From: Cricetomys ansorgei
Lineage: Eukaryota > Chordata > Mammalia > Rodentia > Nesomyidae
Direction of reading: 5' to 3'
Length of the DNA stretch: 64,000 nucleotides
Assembly: GCA_026225945.1 (NCBI GenBank)
Contig: JAMJFZ010004061.1
Coordinates: 22,184,001 to 22,248,000 of the forward strand
Part shown: positions 23,840 through 35,859 of the stretch, piece after piece
Layout of the letters: each line of letters starts with the position of its first letter
How positions within the stretch are numbered: position 1 is the stretch's first letter
The notes under the pieces: model-generated
The model's input: only the letters and a program-made list of their open reading frames with translations
The model's database searches: none
Told to the model about the DNA's origin: nothing
Made by a program: the position numbers and the translations under genes

Positions 23840-26345
23840 CAGAGGGCAGTTCCTTGTAACCAATTTCTCACTTGAGTGGCAGAAGTTTAGGACTTGTATT
23901 TGATGGTAGACTGAGTCAAGGCTGATTTTCAATGTTTTAGATTTTGTCACCAGTAGGTAGAAAGCCTCAGCCACTGATAAACAGAATGATATAAGCAGAA
24001 TACTCTGACTGTAAGGATGTAAAATTGTGAGTTCACTTTTAGATATGTTGAACTAGTGTTTCTTTTAAGATATCAAATGGAAAAATCTATATGCAGGGAT
24101 AAAGAGAATATGTCATATACTTATGTTTGATTATAGATGGTTCATTTCTGTATTGCTGAGATGATATTGCATACATAAAATCTCAAAAGAAACAACCTAA
24201 CATGGGAGTTTCCATGAAATGTCAGCTACATTTGGGTGGCGAGGCTAGAGAAGAGCACTCACTCTGGGAACTATTATCTGGCTGACTTGTGATGTAGATT
24301 GCTTCCTTTCAGCGTGAAGACAGCCTCCCCTACCCAAACAAGATAATTTTGTATTACAACTGAGAGCTCATTCTTCTTTGAGGTAATATCACAGCTCCCC
24401 TTGGAAGACACACAGTCTTTGGCCCAGGGAATATGACAAAGAGAAAGTTAGTCATTTCTTCTATGTTTATGAAATTCAGAGTCGTTTGTCTACCAAATCA
24501 TTTCCCGGCACAATTCTGCATTTATCTGAAACCTTTACTTCTCTGCTCAAACTTGTCTAAGCACCCGTGATAGGTGGGGCAGCAATTGTGTCCCCTTTCC
24601 ATCTCGGTTCTATTCAGAAGTCTCATGAATCAAACGCCCCACCAAACTTTAAGTGCTATCGCAAGGTCTGTTTTTGAAACTTGGGAATAATTTATTTGTG
24701 GCTGGCATTATCAGTTTGTTCTCTCTGTCTCTGGCTCATTTTTTGTTGAAATTGTTTTTGTTGGAACAGTGATTACTTATCCAGATTTCTAGTTTTCATT
24801 TCCTTCATCATCAGATTCTACATTAATCACCTGCAAACCAAGACAGGCTTCTAGATCATATTCCGCTTCCACCCTCAGAGAATGGAGACAGTAGCTCTCA
24901 TTATACCGAGGAGCGACCTTCAGAACATCATAAAACAAAAACAACAAGTAATGTGAGTGGGAGTTGAGAGAAACAGAGGTAGCACCAAAAATCTCTCAGC
25001 AAACAGTAGACTCACATTAAGACCTAGGATGAGTCTATGTTTCATAACTTTGAAGGAAAAAAATATCCAGAAAAAGTTATGACCAAGAGGGAATAAATTC
25101 AGCCAAAGCTTATGAGAAGCAGTCTAAAATTGGTGTAGCTTTGGTCATTCAAAGTAGCTGAGAAATTTCCCTGAGGACAGAATCACATGAGGACATCGGA
25201 CTCAGGCATCACCAAAAATACATGAGAATGCCAGGGCATCTATGTGTTTTTTAAATTTCACCACATAGAGATGGTATAGAGAATCAGGAGTTGGACTGAT
25301 GTGGCTGAACTTGGGGTGTTGTAGATCTTTGAAGTTAGTATCGAACCTTACCATGCCCACGGTGGAAAGACCATGCTATACAATCTAAGAGACAAGTAAC
25401 CCAACAAGCTGCAACTAAAGTAAGTAAATTAATGTATGGTCACATTCCACTTAAGTGATACATTCTGAGGACTGCATCAGTAGGTGTGTCATTGCTGTGC
25501 AAACATCATTGGATATACTTATACAATTCTGCATGGCAAAGCTCAACCACACAACTGATGCCTTTTATCAGAGTAAGCATGAAATTGAAGATGTCATTGC
25601 CAGAACATGACACGTTAATTTGCAGTAATTTTTGGTACATAGGGACATACTTTGAAAGTAATGATAAAAATTACAGCGTAGTAAACAAGTGATTTTATAT
25701 AAGTCATTTATCAGTTATTACATACTACACATAATGATACAAGAATTGTGTATAGCTTCATGTGACTGGTCATATGTAGGCTGATTTATGCAGCAGCATT
25801 AGAGCAGACACATGCATAATGACGGTGCTATCACTAACAAACTAACTAATCACTAACCAATAAGGGATTTCAGCTGTACTTCTATGTATGTGCTACATGA
25901 CTTCATTGATAAAATAAAGATTTCCAGTGCCTAATTCATGGGCCCATTGCATTTGCTATATTGCCAATGTAATGACACTATGTATTATTGTTACAAATCA
26001 GTGGGATTTTGTATTCATCTGTATATATGAAGATGACATTATTTATGGCAAATTTTGATAAACACTAAGAAATAGATCTTGATCAATGTAATCTGCTAAA
26101 GAAATGCTAGACAATTTTAAGAGCACCATCAGATTAAACTCTGTGGTCTAGTCACTTTTTGGTTTGAAAATTCATAATGATGTGTCTGGCTTTTCCTTTC
26201 TTTATCCCCATGACTCATCTTTTATTTTTTAGTTAATCCTTCTCAGAGACTTTATAAAAGGAACCTCAGAATCCCAGGATTTTTAAATGTACATTCATGT
26301 CAAGTTTGGTGGCAGATTTACATTGAAATCATATTGGTGAATCCA
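23840..26345. other. Unique non-coding sequence
   Basis: About 2.5 kb with no recognised repeat, RNA or gene. Small frames such as 25486-25692 show no known similarity. Confidence 0.5.
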
Positions 26346-26349
26346 TATT

Positions 26350-26530
26350 ATAAACAATGTGCACTGGGCATTTTCCATGCATACTATCCTACCTGACATT
26401 CGCCACTAGCCAGCTGCAGTCCCGACAAGGGCAATGAACTTGAGACAATGTTAACAACATGGCCAAGACCACATGCCAAGAGAGTTGTAGGTCCAATGTA
26501 GATCCTGATTCCTAGGCAGCGTATTCCATA
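26350..26530 (-). mobile_element. MIR SINE
   Basis: Antisense MIR: TGTGCACTGGGCATTTTCCA at one side, ACAACATGGCCAAGACCACA and AGAGTTGTAGGTCCAATGTA in the core, then GATCCTGATTCCTAGGCAGC. Confidence 0.6.
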
Positions 26531-26734
26531 ACTTCCCATGGTTCTGATTATTGAAAAGTAGCTTTTCATATCTTCTTGTAAACCTCTGTTTCATTGGCAA
26601 ATATACTCAATTTCAAAAGACAAGAATACTGTCTATTCTGAAGATGGTCTTCAAAAAGATTTGACTGTGAGTGGATTCATGTGGTCTTTTGGGTCACCCT
26701 GCTTCAGTGAGATGGTGGGTACATACTTTAGTCT

Positions 26735-26958
26735 CGAACTGTCTATCTCCTTCTTGTCTTTCAAATCTTTCATAGATGTTACCTTTTAGAGAATTTCCCT
26801 GATTGACCACTCCTATCAATCAGTGACATTTCTTCGGGGCAATGGACACAGTTATTTATTTATTTATCTTCATTACTCACCTTTGTGGGTGTCAGTTTTA
26901 CCTGGTATATACCAAGCAGGATGCTTAGTACTCAGAAATACTTGTTAAATCAATGTCC
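26735..26958 (+). mobile_element. L2 3' end
   Basis: GTCTTTCAAATCTTTCATAG, GAATTTCCCTGATTGACCAC, TATTTATTTATCTTCATTAC and AGAAATACTTGTTAAATCAA follow the L2 3' end in order ('ccttccctgaccac..caataaatatttgttgaatgaa'). Confidence 0.65.
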
Positions 26959-26964
26959 CTCTTA

Positions 26965-28830
26965 GAATCTGTTACCTATACAATGTTCTTGCCATATTCT
27001 GAGCAAAGCCAAAGGGCCCAAACTATTTCTCCTTACCTTTTTATATTTCTAAACAATTTAATCTTATTTTTGAGGTTGAGTTATAATAGAATCAGAAGTC
27101 ATATTAGTAATATCTCATATGAACTTACACCTTAAAAAAAAAAAGTACCATTGGGGTCATATTTTTCATGCTTTCTTTTTAAAACATGTCCACACAGGCA
27201 ACATGTTCTTCTTTTAAATGTCCCAAAAGACTGTTTGTTTCTTCCATTATATTAGCAAGTTTGTGTCACTGTCTAGTCATTCATTCCAGTCTCTTAAGAG
27301 AAAACATAGGTCCTTGGGTTAAAGGTGGGTACTCAGGGCGATAACACAAATTGCACTGTCCTAGATGTTTGATCTAAGAGGAGCTGAAGGCCTTTCTGAG
27401 GCTAAGCCACTTCTCATGTCCAATATGGAATGATGGCATCTTCCTCATAGGAGGACCACTATGGAGTGTGGACGTGTAGGTAAAGCTTTAGTCAGGGCTT
27501 GCAAACAGGCCATAGTAATAAGCCATGTGCAGTACTGTATTCATTCTCCTTCCTAACCTGCTTATGGCTGAGGGAGTCTTTTGTTCTTGTTTCTTCTCTG
27601 GCTTTGCTTAACATTGTGATGTCTACAACAAACATCCTGTCACAGCTAGTGACATACACTTTGCAAAGAGCTTGAGTTCAGAAAGTGATTTTAATCCCCA
27701 ATATTTAAGGGACCAAAGGAACTCATTTTTTCTTACATGCTGTTGTTGACTGTTAAAATATATATTAAAATTCAAGGTCTTTGAGACTAAAATTGTGGTA
27801 GGTTCTCTATGAAATCACTTAGTTGCCTTTGTCAGAGGTCAAAACTGATCACAAACTTTGTTCCTTGATAGTTAATGGTTTCTGAACTATGTTGGTATAC
27901 AAAGCTCACATGCTGGGTCTCCATACTCCAGGTTGTCAAGGTATGGCAATATATAAACCCATACGCATCATAACTGCAGTTTCCAGAGAAACTCAGGCTG
28001 GTCCTTCCTGTGCCTTCCTGTCCTCAAACCATTACATAGTCCATTCTCTTTCTTTCTAAAACCCAATCAAACAAATTGATTTAAATATCAAAGAAATTAT
28101 ATACATTCCTATATTTCTACACTCTGTTAGATTGTTTGCTTTTCAAATTTTCCTAACAAGACCTAATGTTCACAGAACATTTAAAGATCTATCCAATTAA
28201 CCTAACTCTTAGTGTGACAGAAAGCTAGGCTATCAAGTATTGTAATTAGGAATTAAAAATGAAGAAATTCATAGATGCTATTTATATTTCTCAATTAAAT
28301 GAAAACTTTAGCTGTGTTCAGGGTTGGAAGTCAATTCAGCCCTATGGTTCAGTGCATCACAGAAGGAACAGTAGGCTAGGAGGTACAAGTAGGTTCTTGT
28401 CAGATTTGTAACTAACTTGGCTGTGGGGACTCACTTGTCTCTATGTGATGAGAGAGTTAGACTATCAAATGAAAGGCATTTCTCTCATCACTAAACATAC
28501 TTCACATTTATTGCATACACACACATGACTAAGAATGACCAAATATACTGCTCGTCATGATTACAGCTCAAGGAATCTCTGGCATTGAGTCATATGGTGA
28601 CAATGAGCACGGCTGGCCATACAGGCTAGCACTCAGCACACATCTTTGAGAGTACTCAGTTCTACTGATTTGTATGCTATTTGGGAATCCCTGTCTGGGT
28701 GGAACAAAATATGTGAGCTTTCCAGTCCAGAGAAGGCTACGTTTTCTAAAACGTGTCTTTTAAAAACTGGCAAGTTACAAATGTTGTATGCTGAAGGCAT
28801 TGTGATAGGCAAAACTATTCCAGAATTCAT
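26965..28830. other. Unique non-coding sequence
   Basis: About 1.9 kb, A+T-rich; nothing recognised. Confidence 0.5.
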
Positions 28831-28834
28831 TAAT

Positions 28835-28965
28835 TATTCTATTATTAATATTATCACTATTTTGCAGATAGATCTAACATCCAAAACTTCCCTAAGATCA
28901 TACAGCCAGGACCCAGCAGCAAAACACACATTCCAACACAACTCTTTCATCATTTTCAATGCTGC
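28835..28965 (-). mobile_element. MIR fragment
   Basis: Antisense core: CACTATTTTGCAGATAGATC, CTAAGATCATACAGCCAGGA and CCCAGCAGCAAAACACACAT. Confidence 0.6.
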
Positions 28966-28969
28966 TCTA

Positions 28970-29785
28970 AAACTGCCTCTACTTACTGAAAATAAATTAT
29001 AACCACGTAAAGTTTAGGGAGTATCTAATTTGTGTTCAAAGACATTTTATTTAATGTAAATGGATCCATTGAAAATGAAAGCAAATGGTTCTCTGTTGGA
29101 TATTAATTGAAAAGTTCTATTTTTAATTCCACCATGCAATAAGTAAATTGAGTGGTAACAAACAGCCTTCATACTTTTGCACTTCTCTACTGTCATCCTA
29201 GATAGAGTGATTACGTGGGAAGCCCTCAGCAGTGTTTGCAAGTGATGGAGGGACAGGCTGGTGCCTCTGACGTGATCAGCTGGAGGGGGGTGTGGAAGTT
29301 GGTGGCTGAATGAGTGAGGCATGCTTGGAGAGTGGTTTGTGAGGGGTTAATTACAGTGATCCCCATGTTCTGAGCATCAGTTGGGCTTTCAGATTGTCTG
29401 CTGGGAGTACTAAGGGCATATTTGGCAGTGCATAGTAGAATCTCTTTTGCACAGATGATTTACCAAAGGCCAGCTAGTCTCCACTTAGAACTGTCTGCAC
29501 TTAGTGTCTCCTCAATACTTTTTACGGATTTATCAGCTCTCAGAGAGGCTTGCAAATAATTCTTAGTGGGGTTGGGTCTAGAGCACAAACCTGATAAAAG
29601 GCTGGTGCTTCCTTGAATTCTTTTATGTTTTGTTTAAAGCATTATGCATTTAATATTATATTACCTAAAAATGCTAGTTAGAGGAAAGATGTTTATCATT
29701 TTCAAAGCTATTTGATTTCTATCTCTTATGGTTTACATATCAAATGTTCCTATACATTAAGGGTTGCTTTCTTGTTATCAAAGTG
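28970..29785. other. Unique non-coding sequence
   Basis: No gene or repeat recognised. Confidence 0.5.
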
Positions 29786-29789
29786 TTAC

Positions 29790-29951
29790 AAGATGGGTCC
29801 TTAAGAGCTGAATGGACCGTGAAGGCTCTCCTTTACTGATAGATAAACTCATATCTGAATGGAATATTAGACATGACTTAGCTGGAGGAAGTAGGTCACT
29901 AGGGCAATGCCTTTAAAGGGTATATTAACTTTTGCTTGCACATGTATCACC

Positions 29952-30018
<67 letters not shown>

Positions 30019-30150
30019 ATCTCTGGCCATCACAGGCCAACACCATTTTATATTACAACCTCTCACCATAGTATTCTGCCTCCTGTCATTCCCAAGGAAA
30101 TGGAATTGATGACCTTGCCTTGAAACTGTAAGTCACAGTAAACCTTTTAA
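29790..30150 (+). mobile_element. MaLR-like LTR, left part (split by B4)
   Basis: Contains TAGCTGGAGGAAGTAGGTCA, then CTTTAAAGGGTATATTAACT, a TATC array, and CTTGAAACTGTAAGTCACAG followed by TAAACC. This is the order of a common rodent MaLR-type LTR ('ctggaggaagtaggtcactg..gaagggtatatt..gaaactgtgagccaaaataaa'). The remainder lies beyond the B4, at 30447-30515. Confidence 0.6.
29952..30019. repeat. (TATC)17 microsatellite
   Basis: About 68 bases of uninterrupted ATCT/TATC units inside the LTR; a likely length-variable site. Confidence 0.97.
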
Positions 30151-30151
30151 A

Positions 30152-30443
30152 GGTGGGAGGGATGGCTTTGTGGGTGATACGCTTGCCTTACAAGCATGGG
30201 AACCTGGGTTTGGATCCCTAGCACCCATATAAAACCTACGTACAAGAATATGCATCTGTGACCTCAGCTTGGGTGGGGGCAGGAGATAGAGATGTAGGAG
30301 GATATCTGGAGCTCACTAGCTAGCCAGTAGGTTCGAGGTTCAGTGAACAGACTCTGTCTCATAACATAAGACAGAGAGTGATCTTGGAAAAGATACCTGG
30401 CCTCAACCTCTGGCCTCCACACACATGCATTCACACAGAAAAC
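30152..30443 (+). mobile_element. B4 SINE inserted in the LTR
   Basis: About 290 bases: head GGTGGGAGGGATGGCTTTGT and CTTACAAGCATGGGAACCTG, B1-like middle with GTTCAGTGAACAGACTCTGT, body GATACCTGGCCTCAACCTCT and a tail with CACACATGCATTCACACAGA. Flanks AAACCTTTT and AAACCATCCTT may be a decayed target-site duplication. Confidence 0.85.
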
Positions 30444-30446
30444 CAT

Positions 30447-30515
30447 CCTTCCTTACAGATGTTCTTCTCAGATATCTTGTTGCAATAATTGAAAGCTGAC
30501 TAATAAAATAGTCTA
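30447..30515 (+). mobile_element. MaLR-like LTR, right part
   Basis: ACAGATGTTCTTCTCAGATA, TCTTGTTGCAATAATTGAAA and GCTGACTAATAAAA continue the LTR in the same orientation ('gttgttctctcaggtattttgtcacagcaacgaaaagctgactaa'). Confidence 0.6.
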
Positions 30516-30519
30516 AAAA

Positions 30520-30755
30520 TTTTTGTCAAAATATTCTCTAAGAAGATACATCTAGTTTATATTATGATCTCAACCCTAATTATAGAAGAATAACACTGCA
30601 ATAATGCAGGGTAAGACAGACAGAACCTTTGGTTCGAGATTCTTTTTAGTACATGTAACCTTAAGAAAGTTCTTACTACTGAACCTGAATGTAATCTATT
30701 TATGAAACACAGACCATGAGAACTAACAGTCTCTCATTTTCTTTCTTTATTCTTC
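30520..30755. other. Unique non-coding sequence
   Basis: Nothing recognised before the pyrimidine-rich tract. Confidence 0.4.
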
Positions 30756-30759
30756 TTCT

Positions 30760-30885
30760 TTGCCTCCTTCTTCCTCTTCTTCCTCCTCACTGTCCTCCTC
30801 CTTTCTACCCCTGTGTTACTGGGGTCTCATACCAGGGTTTTGTGCATGCCAGGCAAGTATTTTACCATTAAGCTACATCCCTAAA
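30760..30885 (-). mobile_element. ID-like SINE remnant with TTC/TCC tract
   Basis: A pyrimidine tract of CTTCTTCCTCTTCTTCCTCC type (the antisense tail) precedes GGTCTCATACCAGGGTTTTG, TGCATGCCAGGCAAGTATTT and TACCATTAAGCTACATCCCT, antisense ID sequence. Confidence 0.7.
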
Positions 30886-30889
30886 ACTC

Positions 30890-32200
30890 ACAGTCATTTG
30901 CTAATGTGTATTTATATAGTGGTCAGCACTGATTTTCCCTACTCTGTCATGGCACAATTGTGAACAACAGTAGAGAAACACTCTCAAACATGACCTCACA
31001 GTTTGGAATACATGGTAAAAATGACTTAATGCCATTGTCATGACAGTTCAGCAGGATCCCTGTCAGAGCATCATTCCCTTTAAATCTGTATATGATTTTC
31101 TGGGATTTTCTACTTAGTCCTAATTTGCTGTAGAACTAAGGAGGATGGCTAAGTTCACAAAGTTACAAAGCCCTGGAAATAGCTGATCTGCTTTTATAAA
31201 ACCAATGAGTTTTTAGAGGGGTTGAAGAAACTTTCCCAGTCTACCCATGGCAACATCCTGACTATTGCACACGTTACTGATTTAATGTACTAATAATTTT
31301 ATGTGATCATGAACAAAAATGGAGGAAAAAATGCTTATACCTATTGTCCTGTCCTTTATAATATGATTTAAATAAAAGCTCACATTGGAGTTCAGCATAT
31401 TTTGTCTTAGATTGGCATAGAAAGATATAACACTACCAGAGATGATGGTGTGATCCTCATAAAAGACTTCATCAAATTCTTGGAAATGCTTAACAAAAAT
31501 ACCATCATCATTTCTAGTAGTATTCTTGAGAGCTATGTCCTAGTCACTACATTTCTGTTCAGAGTGAGGCACCTCAGAACCCAGTCTCATCATCGCTAAG
31601 TCCTTTGCTTCAGTCCATTGTTTGAAACACTTCTGCTCATATATGTGGGGGTTTCATTTGAGTGATAGGAAGTCGGGAAGTTCTTCGTTGGTGTTGAGTC
31701 ACAAGGAGAAAGTCTGGTTCTCAAAGGACACCTCACAGTATAAATATTTGGTCTTCTTTACCTGGAGTCATGGGGATAATCTTAGAAAATGTAAGAATGA
31801 TATAGATGGTATACTATATTTTGATGTAAAGCAAATTCTTTATACAATGCAAATATCCATGCTAACAATAACACTTATTGAGATTATTTATTACAGGGCA
31901 TAAAAATAAATCTTTTCAATTACTTTCTAATGAAATATACCAATTACTTTTTGAGTGGTGACATATGGTTGTAATTTGTTCCAGAGGGGATATCTTGCTT
32001 GTACAAGGTTTCAAGGACTCCCTCCTGAACTGCATTAATTACTGATGCAAATAAAGATGGAGGATTTTGATCCATCTTATCAATAAATCCTCAGCCCCAC
32101 TAGAGTCAAGTTCTCTGGGTTAGACCACATTAATCATCAAGGAATTTCTAATAGTTACGGTGCAAATCTGTTATAAAAGTGATGTATTGGCAATCCAGCT
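30890..32200. other. Unique non-coding sequence
   Basis: No repeat or gene recognised. Confidence 0.5.
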
Positions 32201-32202
32201 GA

Positions 32203-32511
32203 TTGTGGAGCATGTTCATTAATGTTGATGAACCCCATGATAGTGGGGGAAGGAGACACACGGGATACTACACTCAGCGGCATGGAAGACATATTGCATG
32301 TGTTGGGGCTAAGAGAGGAGCGGTTACTACAGGAAAATGTCAGTCACTGTTTCTGAATGCTTTTCTGAAGGCCACTGATGAAAACAGAGGATCTGCCAGG
32401 GCTAATTTTGTGTATGACTCTTGCGGTATCATTCCTGAGGGAAGCTCTTACATGACTAAAGAACTGCAGGATAGGATAGGAAGGATCCATAGAGAGGATC
32501 CTAGTTTCTGA
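32203..32511 (+). other. Unrecognised open frame, basic N-terminal half
   Basis: A 102-codon ATG-started frame, the only open one here for its full length on the plus strand. The peptide has a basic, glycine/histidine-rich part (GGRRHTGYYTQRHGRHIACV) and an acidic, better-structured end (YMTKELQDRIGRIHREDPSF). I recognise no family. There is no TATA box, splice site or polyadenylation signal placed as for a gene. It could be a decayed retrocopy or chance. Confidence 0.15.
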
Positions 32512-32654
32512 ACAAAGAAAATCACTTTCTTACCCATTCTGAACTACCATGAGCTTCAGGAGAGATCCAAGGTTTTTGTGAAGCCATTTATTTCCTCAAC
32601 TTCTGAGTACCTTTTGGCTTTTTGCTTGGAGGATGAATGAGGTATAGAATATAA

Positions 32655-32790
32655 GATACAGTTGTGCCTCCATATTCTCAGGAGATATGTCCTATGACCC
32701 CAAGTGAAGACCTAAAACTTCAGAGATCCAAATATGTTCTGATATCCAATTCTATATTTGCATGTTATTGTGCAACCTAACATTTATGTT
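32655..32790. mobile_element. Tigger-type DNA transposon end
   Basis: ACAGTTGTGCCTCCATATTC, TATGTCCTATGACCCCAAGT and GAAGACCTAAAACTTCAGAG resemble a Tigger end ('cagtggtccctcggtatccg..ggttccaggacccc..gataccaaaatc'). Diverged and one-ended. Confidence 0.4.
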
Positions 32791-32859
32791 GCTTGTATTA
32801 ATCAAATAGTGAACTTCCAATGACTCCATTGACAAAGAGTCTCTGCTTCCTGAAGCTTT

Positions 32860-33110
32860 AGTTAGGCTCCTTAACATTCCCTGAAGTCCATCTGTGCCAT
32901 TCCATTGATACCTCACTAGGTCTACCCTCTCCCATTTGTTGTCTGATCACCCTGGTCCACCTTTGGCAAGAGCCTAGTTGGATGTAGATTTAGACTCTCC
33001 TTCTCACTAATGTTTTCATTCATTGACTCCTACCCTCTTGTCTCCCTCTACTTTATCTGATTCCTATAATCCTGAAACTTTAGTGTCGCTCTATATATGT
33101 TTACTGAGCT
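32860..33110 (+). mobile_element. Possible L2 fragment
   Basis: Pyrimidine-rich sequence with GTCTGATCACCCTGGTCCAC and TCTCCCTCTACTTTATCTGA, in the style of L2 3' sequence. Weak. Confidence 0.3.
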
Positions 33111-33169
33111 TGACTATGTATGGAGAATATAGTAAATTATTTAATATAGTTTGTTGCTACCCTTATTTT

Positions 33170-33300
33170 TTTGCACTCGTTGAAAATGATGCTTGAGGAA
33201 ATCAGACAACTAGCCCACATCATAGTCATAGAGCTACATAGATACAGATCTACATCTGAGGCTGAGATCTCTGTCTGTAAAGCTATTTTTCATTACACTT
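33170..33300 (-). mobile_element. MIR fragment
   Basis: Antisense core: TGCTTGAGGAAATCAGACAA, CTAGCCCACATCATAGTCAT and GAGGCTGAGATCTCTGTCTG. Confidence 0.5.
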
Positions 33301-33304
33301 CTCT

Positions 33305-35180
33305 GGGTGAAGAGAAATATGTAAACCAATGGCTAAAATAGCAGAAAGCACATACTAAAAGAGATTTAGCAGGAGATAAATTATCCAAGATAGGTAGAGG
33401 GATGTTTAGCCCATACTTGTAGGTGCTCTGCCATATTTCCCAAGGAGAAAGGAGATAAGAGAGTGCTCCAGGCAATGTACTTATGAGGAGTCTGTGATTC
33501 AGAGAGGTGAAAATGGAGCATGTGGACAGATGTGAGACAAACCATCAGCATCTTGTTGGCCAAGAGGATTGTGGGCTCTTTCCTCTGAGGAGTATTAAGC
33601 AGAAAGTGAACTGGTAGGACTGTATTTAAGCAAGACCATCTGGCTTCAGGGTAGAGAAAGTAGCAGCAGGCAAGTATTCAGATAGGATGCAGAGGGAAGT
33701 GGTATCCAGGTTTTCATCACTACGTTGTCATCACTTAAGTTTTATGACATAGGAAGGAGTAGGAGTGAGTACACGGTAGAGTCGAAGGGCTCGACCATGC
33801 TTTTTGACACATGGGACAGTGGCACTTCCACAAGAAAAGGACATATTGCTAGGCAGCAGTATCAGGAGCTGAGGCTCAGGTATGTTTCAATTCTAATACA
33901 CAAGGCCTCTGAGAAATAAGTAGGAGAGTATGCCTATATTTTTAAAAGTTGGCCATTTTCAAGATTGATTACATAAAGATAACTTCCTAGACAGAAATAT
34001 AGTTGAAAATGAAAATAGTAACATGCAATGCTAGTAAGTGACAAGAATTATAGACCAAAGAAGTCTGAGATTAATTAGTCCATAAAAATAGGGAGGGACA
34101 GGTTAATAAACATTCCTATAATTAAGAGTTGTTGATGGGGAAGCAAAATGCCTTTTGTCTTCTAATCTTCAAAGACTGGAAGACTATTAATCAATCTGTA
34201 TTGTTGACACGTTTGCCAATTTGTTGTGGCTGAATGCTGAATAGGCAGTGGGCCACGGGATGACTACCTGGCTTGATATGCTAGGAGATGAGTCAACTGG
34301 GAAAAGGATGTACAACTTTATTATTGCAGTTGGTCACCTTGATTAGGACTAGGGTAGCCATCTTCTTCAGCTGGGATAGAAGCAAGAAACACTCATCTCC
34401 AGACAAAGGGCCATTCTGTCTTACTTGCAGATGGTAACCATGCCTTCTTTATAAATCCATCAGGTTCAGCCACCTTTGGGCTATAGCTCACACTCCTATT
34501 TCTTTATAGCCAATTGATATAGTGTTAATACAGCACAAAAGCAGCTTGAAAGCTATCTATCTACTAATGAATTACAGGATCTCAGAATGGGGAAGCTCTA
34601 GCTTATGCTTCTTTGGATAAAAGACATCGCTTCTAATATACGATGGTTCCTAACCAGGCTGGGAACTCTGCTGACATAGTTTAACTTCTTACAGTCCTCA
34701 TTCCAGGCAATCCTTTAGATTCCTAACTTATGCCACTTACTGACATATCATTGTCAGGTTTTCTCTCATGCAGTCAAATTTCACAGCTTCCTAGCTTGAC
34801 CACTTTATAGCACTACGAATTGGATCCTGATCTCAGATAGTGGCACTCTGGCCTCAGTCACTACCTCGTATTTGTTCCCGACACAGCCCCTTAGGACTTG
34901 GCAAAACTGACCTACGGTGTATAATCTTAGTGAGGTTAGAGTACGCTGTGATGAGCACCAAGGATCTCGACAGAGCACCAGCTTTCAAGCTAAAGTATGT
35001 GGAAGGAGGGAGATCTATATGCCTCTCCAGCTTATTTATCCCAGAAGGTGTCCTCAGTCTTGTATCTATTGAATTCTGGCTGTTGAGGATGAGAATCTGT
35101 CAGTTTGATGAAAGACTTGAATGAAGACTTAAACAACTACCCAAATGCATCACTCAGTAACTTTAGTACAATATATACCT
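33305..35180. other. Mostly unique; weak L2-like part near 33.6-33.9 kb
   Basis: The purine-rich stretch at about 33620-33900 faintly resembles antisense L2. The rest, including the open frames at 33725-33919 and 34840-35124, is unrecognised. Confidence 0.35.
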
Positions 35181-35183
35181 ATA

Positions 35184-35225
35184 CACACAACCACAACAAC
35201 AACCACAACAACAACAACAACAACA
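35184..35225. repeat. (CAA)n microsatellite
   Basis: ACAACCACAACAACAACCAC followed by six ACA units. Confidence 0.9.
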
Positions 35226-35229
35226 TGAC

Positions 35230-35514
35230 TTTAGGGAGCCAAATAACTGAAATAACATGCAGCTATGACATAGTTCAGAAATTACCTAATAGTGACAAAT
35301 CATCCATAGTAGTATGAATTCCATGTTAGGTGGTCCAAGGGGTTCAAGTCACCAGGCTTTCTCTCGCCTCCCAGATCCAAATCCCTATTGCTGTATTTCC
35401 CAGAACTCTTGCTAATCTGTGTTACCTCAGTGCCACATTAACTGCTATTATCCTATTTCAAGTACTTAGCGTCTTTACTCTGAACCCTCTCCGTGACTTC
35501 CTGATGATTTTTGT
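35230..35514. other. Unique sequence before the B4
   Basis: Nothing recognised; part of an open frame at 35330-35650 that runs into the SINE. Confidence 0.4.
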
Positions 35515-35850
35515 TTCTGTGTCTGCATATGTTCACGCATGTGTGCGCGTGCATTTATGCTTGTATAGGTGCACATATGGTAGAGGTGTGAAGGACAAAC
35601 TTGGGTGTTGGTCTTTGCCTTCCATCTTATTTGAGACAGGGTTTCTTTGATTTTTGCTGCTGTGTACACTAAGAAAGATGGCCCTTGGGCTTCTGCAGAT
35701 TGTCCTCTCTCTACCTCTAGTCTCCCCATAGAAACACTGGGATTACAGATATGTACTACTTTAGATGGCTTTATTTACATGGTGTCTAGAAATTTCAAGT
35801 CCTCACATTTGCACTATAAGTTCTTTACCCAGTGAAACATTCCCCCAGTC
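35515..35850 (-). mobile_element. B4 SINE
   Basis: Antisense B4, about 335 bases: GT-rich tail side with GTGTGCGCGTGCATTTATGC, body GGACAAACTTGGGTGTTGGT, B1-like TTTGAGACAGGGTTTCTTTG and ACACTGGGATTACAGATATG, then head AGTTCTTTACCCAGTGAAAC. Confidence 0.85.
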
Positions 35851-35859
35851 TCCTAGCCT

